From Chitinophagaceae bacterium (lineage in GTDB: Bacteria; Bacteroidota; Bacteroidia; Chitinophagales; Chitinophagaceae): 7,276 nucleotides of DNA. Below the pieces are notes generated by a model. That model was not told the origin of the DNA. It ran no database searches and saw only the letters and a list, made by a program, of their open reading frames with translations. The translations under genes and the position numbers were made by a program. The stretch is taken from contig JAOQAL010000408.1 in the NCBI GenBank assembly GCA_025963615.1, positions 1 to 7,276 on the forward strand, written 5' to 3'. Below, piece after piece: positions 1 through 5,410 of this stretch (within the stretch, counting starts at the first letter, position 1; every line of letters starts with the position of its first letter).

Positions 1-323
1 ATTATCCTATCGGTACGGCCAAAGTCGAATATGGGTTAACCAATAATCTCGCTTATTATCTTGAAGGTACTACTAATAGAGCTACAACCTTACTGATCAT
101 TCTTAATGTCAATAACCCGGAAGAAAAAGGTGAAGGACTGGTTTATCTGAGTAAAATCACCCAAAAAACATTCCAAAGTTTGCACCTGAAAATGCCGTCC
201 GAACTTTCAAATTCTATTCGTTCGGGCAGAGTATTCAAGGCCGATCAATCAGACTTTATCACAACTTTCACCCTCGACCAAAGCAAAATAGAAACATGGA
301 AAGTGCTTATCAAATCAAAGTAA
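1..323 (+). CDS. 3' end of an unrecognised protein gene (partial)
   Basis: The reading frame is open from base 3 to a TAA at 321-323 and encodes the last 106 residues of a protein whose start lies outside the window. The visible part begins YPIGTAKVEYG and ends WKVLIKSK. It is soluble-looking, with no transmembrane stretch, and alternates short hydrophobic and polar runs as a beta-rich domain would (for example TTLLIILNV and GLVYLSKITQ). I do not recognise the family and assign no function. The downstream gene has its own promoter about 30 bases after this stop, so this gene probably belongs to a separate transcription unit. Confidence 0.7.
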   Translation, partial: YPIGTAKVEYGLTNNLAYYLEGTTNRATTLLIILNVNNPEEKGEGLVYLSKITQKTFQSLHLKMPSELSNSIRSGRVFKADQSDFITTFTLDQSKIETWKVLIKSK

Positions 324-355
324 TAGGTCATGAACATCAATACGACTTGATATGA

Positions 356-386
356 TTTGGTTTTGTGTATTGATTATTTAAATTTG
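356..386 (+). promoter_or_regulatory. Bacteroidota-type promoter of the ATPase/DUF2130 operon
   Basis: TTTG at 356-359 is followed after 19 bases by TAAATTTG at 379-386. This matches the Bacteroidota vegetative consensus (-33 TTTG, -7 TAnnTTTG). Transcription would start near 391-395, leaving a leader of roughly 85 bases before the ATG at 479. Inferred from consensus only. Confidence 0.6.
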
Positions 387-478
387 ACTTACCTATTCCA
401 ATACAAGGCATTTATCCAGCAATCCCTTTGCTTAATAATTCCTTGGATTATGTTTTTATAAACTTAAAACTTTATCCG

Positions 479-2704
479 ATGATCGAATCATTGCATTTAA
501 AAAGCATTGCGACCTATGATACCACAGGTGTGGACATCAAGGAGCTCAAGAAAATCAATTTCATTTACGGTGTAAACGGCAGCGGAAAAACTACGCTGAC
601 GAAGTTGGTGTACGCACCAAAAGAAGCGCTATTTAAAGATTGCTTGATCAAATGGCAAAATAATTTACCGCTTAAAGCACTCGTTTATAATAAAGATTTT
701 AGGGACCGTAATTTTGGCTTGGGTAAAATGGATGGGGTTTTTACCCTGGGGCAGGCGACTAAAGAGGAAACAGAAACGATTGAAAAGAAGATTGTGGAGC
801 GGAAAGCGTTGAAGGATGAATGGAACAAAAAAAATGATACGCTGACAAAGCTACAGGAAGCTCAGTCAGAGAAAGATGGCAACTTCCGGGAGGCGGTTTG
901 GGTCGAAGTTTATAAAAAACATGAATCGGCCTTTAAAAGCGCCTTTGCCGGCTACCTTACCAAAGAGAAATTCAAAGATAATTTAATCGATGAGCACTTA
1001 AACAATAAAAGTACACTGCTTGATTATGATAGCCTGAAGGAAAACGCAGAAACGATATTTGGCGAGGTACCAACGGCGATGAATCTTATACAAGATATCG
1101 ACGCCAGTCGTTTAGCGGCAATTGAAAAAGACAGTGTATGGAACAAAAAGATTGTGGGAAAGGCAGATGTCGATATCGCCAAATTGATCCAGCGTCTAAA
1201 TATCAATGACTGGGTGAATGAAGGCCGCGGTTATTTACAGGATAATCCTACCTGCCCTTTTTGTCAGCATCAAACGATCACCGCCGGGTTTAGAAAGCAG
1301 TTGGCTGATTACTTTGATGAATCATTCTTAACCGACAATGATCTCGTACGATCATACGCCGCTGAATATAACCTGCTAACGGCCAATTTTTCAAATATCC
1401 TTCAGCAGCTGGAGATTGTGGAAAAAGCAAACCCGAATACAAAGTTGGCAATGGAAACGTTTTCGGGCTATTTAAGAACTTTACTCAGCCAAGTGATTTC
1501 AAACCAGGAACTACTGAATAATAAAATCAAAGAACCAAGCCGTAGTATTACCTTGATCAAGATATCAGAACAACTCGGCAATATCTCAGAAGTGATCAAA
1601 ACAGCTAACCAGGAGATCAGTAAACATAATGGTATCGTCGGCAATTTTGCGAAAGAAAAGCAGACCTTGGTGACCAGCATCTGGCGCTATGTAGTGGAAG
1701 ATCACAAGGTGAGTATCCAGAATTTCCTAAAGGAACAGGAAGGTGGGCAAAAAGGCATTGATGGTGTAAAAAGTTCCATCGCCAAGATTACACTGGAACA
1801 CAATGCATTGAATACTGAGGTTAAAACCTTAAGCAAGAATGTAACCAGTGTCGAACCGTCAATTATCCAGATCAACACAACTTTAGAATCTTTCGGTTTT
1901 AATAACTTTTCTATTGTGCCTTCCAAAACGGAAGCCAATAAATACCAAATCTTACGCAGTGACGGAACAATTGCGGAATCGACCATGAGTGAAGGAGAAA
2001 TTACTTTTATCACCTTTCTTTATTTTCTTCAACTGGCGAAAGGTAGTACCTCGGAAGCCTCGATCACGGAAGAACGCATATTAGTGATCGACGACCCCAT
2101 ATCCAGTCTGGACAGCAATGTGCTGTTCGTCGTTAGTTCGCTGCTTAAGGAATTGATGAAGAATATCCGGCAAGGAAAGGGAACGATCAAACAGATTATT
2201 TTATTGACACACAATGTTTATTTTCACAAGGAAGTTTCCTTTATTGATGGTAGAACGACCGTTTTAAAAGATTATGCCTATTGGATCTTAAGAAAAAACA
2301 ATCAGATAAGCACCATGGAATCTTATGGTCCCAACAATCCTATTCAGAGTTCCTATCAGCTGTTGTGGGCAGAATTGAAAAACAGGCAAAACAACACCAA
2401 TCTTACGATCCAGAATACCATGCGCCGGATCATTGAGAACTATTTTAAGTTACTCGGTAAATACGGCGACGAACAATTGATCCAATCATTTACTATTCAT
2501 GAAGAACAAGAAATTTGCCGATCTTTGATTTGCTGGATCAATGATGGGTCGCATAGCATTCCGGATGACCATTTTATCCAGCACCAGGCGGATACAACGG
2601 ATCGTTATTTCGCTGTATTCAAGAAAATTTTCGAACACACAAAACATGAAGAACATTATCGGATGATGATGGGCGAAGCAGCTGAAGAGGTAGAAGCTGC
2701 ATAA
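479..2704 (+). CDS. RloC/PrrC-like AAA_13 ATPase with putative anticodon-nuclease module
   Basis: This 741-residue protein has the architecture of the RloC/PrrC group, ABC-type ATPases that gate a tRNA anticodon nuclease in phage defence. In order: Walker A GVNGSGKT (31-38), coiled-coil-rich arms (about 95-250 and 305-470) around a CPFC zinc-hook-like motif (259-262), an ABC signature MSEGE (503-507), Walker B and D-loop ILVIDDPISSLD (534-545) and an H-loop LLTHN (His578). The tail carries R649-x3-E653 and then N688-x3-H692. This resembles the Arg-Glu-His triad known for PrrC, and the HEPN fold proposed for this family. ATG 479 is chosen over a TTG at 428 because family similarity begins at MIESLHLKSI, the usual N-terminal strand before Walker A. 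The stop lies 11 bases before the DUF2130 start, indicating one operon. The ATPase class is secure; tRNase activity is inferred. It could instead be an AAA_13 effector with another RNA target. Confidence 0.85.
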   Translation: MIESLHLKSIATYDTTGVDIKELKKINFIYGVNGSGKTTLTKLVYAPKEALFKDCLIKWQNNLPLKALVYNKDFRDRNFGLGKMDGVFTLGQATKEETETIEKKIVERKALKDEWNKKNDTLTKLQEAQSEKDGNFREAVWVEVYKKHESAFKSAFAGYLTKEKFKDNLIDEHLNNKSTLLDYDSLKENAETIFGEVPTAMNLIQDIDASRLAAIEKDSVWNKKIVGKADVDIAKLIQRLNINDWVNEGRGYLQDNPTCPFCQHQTITAGFRKQLADYFDESFLTDNDLVRSYAAEYNLLTANFSNILQQLEIVEKANPNTKLAMETFSGYLRTLLSQVISNQELLNNKIKEPSRSITLIKISEQLGNISEVIKTANQEISKHNGIVGNFAKEKQTLVTSIWRYVVEDHKVSIQNFLKEQEGGQKGIDGVKSSIAKITLEHNALNTEVKTLSKNVTSVEPSIIQINTTLESFGFNNFSIVPSKTEANKYQILRSDGTIAESTMSEGEITFITFLYFLQLAKGSTSEASITEERILVIDDPISSLDSNVLFVVSSLLKELMKNIRQGKGTIKQIILLTHNVYFHKEVSFIDGRTTVLKDYAYWILRKNNQISTMESYGPNNPIQSSYQLLWAELKNRQNNTNLTIQNTMRRIIENYFKLLGKYGDEQLIQSFTIHEEQEICRSLICWINDGSHSIPDDHFIQHQADTTDRYFAVFKKIFEHTKHEEHYRMMMGEAAEEVEAA

Positions 2705-2715
2705 AACAAGAAGAT

Positions 2716-3969
2716 ATGGCAACAGAAGTGAAATGTCCTAGCTGCGGGCACGCCTTTCCGATGGAAGAGGTCATGAATGAAGAATATAAAAAGCAGCTGC
2801 GCGTGCAGATGCAGCAATATACCGTGCAGAAGGAGCAGGAATACAAGGTTAAACTTGATGAGTTTAGCCAAAAAGAGCAACAACAGGCTGAACTTTTTGA
2901 ACAACGTTTATTGCAGGAGAAGAAACAACTTCAGTCCGTCCTGGAAGAAAATTTACGCAAATCCATCGCTTCGGACTTTGAGAATCAGGTGTTGTTACTG
3001 CAAAAGAACGCAGAAGATGCGAATGAGAAGTTAAAGTTGGCCCGGCAAAAAGAGTTGGAGTTTTTGCAGCGAGAAGAACAGTTGAAACAAAAAGAAGAGG
3101 AAATGCAGTTAGACCTTCAGCGGAAACTGCAGGAGCAGCGTGGTGAAATCGCCGAGCAAATCCGTAAACAGGAAGCAGAACGTTTTAACTTGAAGGATAC
3201 GGAGTATCAACTCAAACAAAAGGAGTTGGAAAAACAGCTGGAAGACCAAAAGAAACTGGTAGACGAAATGAAACGTAAAGCCGAACAAGGATCGATGCAG
3301 TTACAAGGTGAGGTCCAGGAGCTGATATTGGAAGAAATGCTCCGGATTCACTTCCCATTCGACATGATCAATGAAGTTGGTAAAGGTATCCGTGGTGCAG
3401 ATTGTGTGCAGACCGTCCGCAATTCTTTCGGCCAAGAATGTGGCAAAATCATCTATGAAAGCAAAAGAACGAAGGACTTTTCAATGGATTGGATCGAAAA
3501 ATTGAAACGGGATATGAGGAGTGCTGGCGTAGATGTGGCAGTGATCGTCACCCAGTGTTATCCAAAAGGCATGGATTGCTTCGGTGAACTGGACGGCATC
3601 TGGATCTGTTCCTTTGAGGAAGTTAAAGCCGTAGCCTATGTTTTACGTGATGGAATTATTAAACTCGCCAATATGAACCGCACCCAAGAAAACCGCGGCG
3701 ACAAAATGCATCTGCTTTATGATTATTTAACCAGCAAAGAATTTTCGGAGCAATGGAAAGCGATACGTGAAGGATTTATGAGTATGCGGATGTCTATTCA
3801 GCGGGAACGTGATATGATGGAGAAATTGTGGAAGACACGGGAGAAACAGTTAGAGAAAGTCCTGTTGAACGCTGTTCATATACAAGGTTCCATTGAAGGT
3901 ATTGCTGGTAATGATACCATCAGTTTAAGTTTAACAGATGACGAAGAGAACTTGTTATTGGACAACTAG
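2716..3969 (+). CDS. DUF2130 coiled-coil protein with PD-(D/E)xK-like nuclease core
   Basis: This 417-residue protein starts with a zinc-ribbon-like CPSCGHAF (Cys7, Cys10). A long Gln/Glu/Lys-rich coiled coil follows (about 20-195). The DUF2130 domain (about 200-320) has a helix LILEEMLRIHF, then GADC with Asp229, then IIYESKRTK giving Glu248-x-Lys250, then W259/K262 and a hydrophobic strand VDVAVIVTQ. The D...ExK pattern on consecutive strands is that of PD-(D/E)xK nucleases, so a DNA-cleaving role is plausible though unproven for the family. The C-terminal part (320-417) is helical and charged. The second Cys pair of a full zinc ribbon is not visible. It starts 11 bases after the ATPase stop with AAGAAG just upstream, so the two are probably cotranscribed. 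DUF2130 proteins have no settled function; a role with the ATPase is inferred from context only. Confidence 0.85.
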   Translation: MATEVKCPSCGHAFPMEEVMNEEYKKQLRVQMQQYTVQKEQEYKVKLDEFSQKEQQQAELFEQRLLQEKKQLQSVLEENLRKSIASDFENQVLLLQKNAEDANEKLKLARQKELEFLQREEQLKQKEEEMQLDLQRKLQEQRGEIAEQIRKQEAERFNLKDTEYQLKQKELEKQLEDQKKLVDEMKRKAEQGSMQLQGEVQELILEEMLRIHFPFDMINEVGKGIRGADCVQTVRNSFGQECGKIIYESKRTKDFSMDWIEKLKRDMRSAGVDVAVIVTQCYPKGMDCFGELDGIWICSFEEVKAVAYVLRDGIIKLANMNRTQENRGDKMHLLYDYLTSKEFSEQWKAIREGFMSMRMSIQRERDMMEKLWKTREKQLEKVLLNAVHIQGSIEGIAGNDTISLSLTDDEENLLLDN

Positions 3970-3970
3970 A

Positions 3971-4057
3971 TAATATGCGCTATTTAACGCATATTTATAA
4001 TATATGCGCTATTTAAGATATATTTGTATAATATATCCTATTTAAGGTATATTTATC
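3971..4057. repeat. Three tandem imperfect 29-bp dyad repeats upstream of satD-like gene
   Basis: Three 29-bp units (3971-3999, 4000-4028, 4029-4057) share the core CTATTTAA at 3980, 4009 and 4038, exactly 29 bases apart. Unit 1 is a dyad with arms ATATGCG (3973-3979) and CGCATAT (3988-3994). Unit 3 keeps a dyad with different bases, ATATATC (4031-4037) and GGTATAT (4046-4052). Unit 2 combines the unit 1 left arm with a right arm like that of unit 3, so its inner pairs are broken. They fill nearly the whole gap between the DUF2130 stop and the SatD ATG. An operator array, possibly for the SatD HTH, is the likeliest reading; RNA hairpins or transcription attenuation are alternatives. Confidence 0.75.
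4019..4026 (+). promoter_or_regulatory. -7 element (TATATTTG) of the satD-like/DUF3307 unit
   Basis: TATATTTG fits the Bacteroidota -7 consensus TAnnTTTG and lies across the right arm of repeat unit 2. Units 1 and 3 lack the final TTTG, so only the middle unit carries it. No clear TTTG is seen at the -33 distance, so the promoter may be weak or activator-dependent. Transcription would start near 4032, about 28 bases before the ATG and inside unit 3. Confidence 0.45.
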
Positions 4058-4059
4058 AT

Positions 4060-4695
4060 ATGAAGAAGTACGGAGTTATCACAGGAGATATTATTGATTT
4101 TACCAGTCTTGATAATGAAAGACGGGAAGAACTTATCGGAGATACGGATGATAATATCAAAGATTGGGTAAAACAACCGGAAGATGCAGCAATTTTCAGA
4201 GGCGACAGCTTTCAATTATTGTTCGACGATCTTTACCTGGCGGTAGTGAGAAGTGTACAATTGATCTGCTGGTTCAAAAAACAAGCGACTAACGATTATC
4301 CAAATCTAAGCACCAGGATCTCTTTGGGCATAGGTGAACTAGCCTTTAAAGGGAAGACGGTATTAGATTCCGATGGCGAGGCATTTCATCTCTCCGGGAG
4401 AAATTTCGACGCGCTTGAAGCCGGTGAATTGTTGCGGATAACTACAGGGAAAATCGATTTGGATGAGCAATTAACCGTGCTAATGCTATTTATGAATGTG
4501 ATCATGAATGAGTGGACGCCCAGCCAGGCCGAGGTTATTTACTGGGTACTCGAAGACCAGAATGCTACACAAAAAAAATTGGGTGGTAAACTAAACATTT
4601 CTCAATCCAATATTGCCAGGCGATTAAAACTCGCACACTGGAAGGAAATGGAAAGGGCGATGAATTTTATCGCTATGCAATTACAAAAAGCTTAA
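4060..4695 (+). CDS. SatD-family protein: cyclase-like domain plus C-terminal HTH
   Basis: This 211-residue protein resembles the SatD family (named for a streptococcal secretion and acid-tolerance locus; biochemical role unknown). It opens with MKKYGVITGDIIDFTSL, the typical start. The N-terminal 130 residues show class III nucleotide-cyclase landmarks: Asp10 in TGDIIDFT, Gly48-Asp49 in FRGDSFQLLF, a strand RISLGIGEL (86-94), and HLSGR (His110-x3-Arg114) where cyclases have Asn-x3-Arg. The C-terminal part (about 153-200) is an HTH, TPSQAEVIYW then TQKKLGGKLNISQSNIARRL, suggesting DNA binding. ATG 4060 is preferred to a TTG at 4024, which would place repeat DNA in the coding region. AAGG (4044-4047) may serve as a weak ribosome site. 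The stop lies 3 bases before the DUF3307 start, so translation is probably coupled. Family call is fairly firm; enzymatic activity and repeat binding are inferred. Confidence 0.75.
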   Translation: MKKYGVITGDIIDFTSLDNERREELIGDTDDNIKDWVKQPEDAAIFRGDSFQLLFDDLYLAVVRSVQLICWFKKQATNDYPNLSTRISLGIGELAFKGKTVLDSDGEAFHLSGRNFDALEAGELLRITTGKIDLDEQLTVLMLFMNVIMNEWTPSQAEVIYWVLEDQNATQKKLGGKLNISQSNIARRLKLAHWKEMERAMNFIAMQLQKA

Positions 4696-4698
4696 CCT

Positions 4699-5409
4699 AT
4701 GGAAATCAATATTTTACTACGCTTAGTGATGGCGCATTTGTTAGGTGATTTTATGCTGCAACCCACCTCTTGGGTATTAAGCAAGAACACTAAAAAGATC
4801 AGGTCCGGCGCGTTATATCTGCATGTCGGGGTGATCACGGTTCTGACTTATTTATTTCTTTGGGATTGGAGCAAATGGTATTTACCGCTGATCATTGGCA
4901 GTACGCACCTGCTCATTGATATTTGGAAATCTTACCAGAAAAGCACACTGGGCTATTTTATTGCCGACCAGGTCCTACACCTAACGGTCATCTTGCTGAC
5001 CTGGCTTGCCTTTTATTTTACGCCTACTGATTTTGGTACGAGTGTGAAGACATTATTGCATAACAACCAAATGTGGCTATTATTGATCGGTTATTATATC
5101 GTGATCTGGCCGCTGGGCATCGGTATCGGTAAAGCCACCGAAAAGTGGCAGCGGTCGGCGGCTATGAATGCCGGCGGGCTGGATAAGGCCGGGATCTGGA
5201 TCGGGCGTTGTGAACGGGTATTGGTGCTGACCTTTATTATTACCGGCCAATATACCGCGCTGGGCTTTTTGATGGCAGCTAAGTCTATCCTACGGTTTAC
5301 CGATAAGGATGAAATGACGCAAAAGAAAACGGAATATGTGTTGGTCGGCACACTAATGAGCTTTGCTTCGGCCGCAATTATCGGGGTAATTATTGCCGCC
5401 TGTTTATAA
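4699..5409 (+). CDS. DUF3307 polytopic membrane protein
   Basis: This 236-residue protein has about seven hydrophobic segments (roughly 5-20, 38-56, 60-75, 85-108, 124-145, 173-195 and 212-235). It matches the DUF3307 family in MAHLLGDFMLQPTSW at the start, GRCERVLVL and AAKSILRF in the middle, and EYVLVGTL near the end. Within or beside membrane segments it carries a set of His/Asp residues: His13-x3-Asp17, Gln21, His42, His70-x3-Asp74 and Asp90-Gln91-x2-His94. Such a cluster could bind metal, as in membrane-embedded metal hydrolases, but no activity is known to me for DUF3307. The gene follows the SatD-like gene after 3 bases and is complete to its natural C-terminus. SatD and DUF3307 genes occur as neighbours elsewhere as far as I recall, so a joint function is likely, though its nature is unknown. 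Confidence 0.8.
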   Translation: MEINILLRLVMAHLLGDFMLQPTSWVLSKNTKKIRSGALYLHVGVITVLTYLFLWDWSKWYLPLIIGSTHLLIDIWKSYQKSTLGYFIADQVLHLTVILLTWLAFYFTPTDFGTSVKTLLHNNQMWLLLIGYYIVIWPLGIGIGKATEKWQRSAAMNAGGLDKAGIWIGRCERVLVLTFIITGQYTALGFLMAAKSILRFTDKDEMTQKKTEYVLVGTLMSFASAAIIGVIIAACL

Positions 5410-5410
5410 T

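Noticed and set aside
332..352. Hairpin ATCAA/TTGAT after the first gene as a terminator
   Set aside because: Only five AT-rich base pairs with no following T run, and it overlaps the promoter region of the ATPase.
428..478. Upstream TTG start for the ATPase, adding 17 residues
   Set aside because: The added residues do not look like the family N-terminus, which normally begins just before the strand leading to Walker A, as at MIESLHLKSI. ATG 479 fits.
1024..2214. Several minus-strand open frames of 60-103 codons within the ATPase gene
   Set aside because: They are antisense to a gene with clear conserved motifs, show no family likeness and have no good start context.
2777..3034. 85-codon frame inside the DUF2130 coiled-coil region
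   Set aside because: Shifted-frame product of Gln/Glu/Lys-rich repeats, giving an Arg/Asn/Cys-rich peptide without recognisable features.
3971..4057. CRISPR-like array or replication iterons
   Set aside because: Only three contiguous units without spacers, and no Cas or replication-initiator gene nearby; an operator array upstream of satD fits better.
4024..4059. Upstream TTG start for the SatD-like gene
   Set aside because: It lies within the 29-bp repeats and upstream of the likely transcription start; SatD proteins begin close to the VITGD motif, matching ATG 4060.
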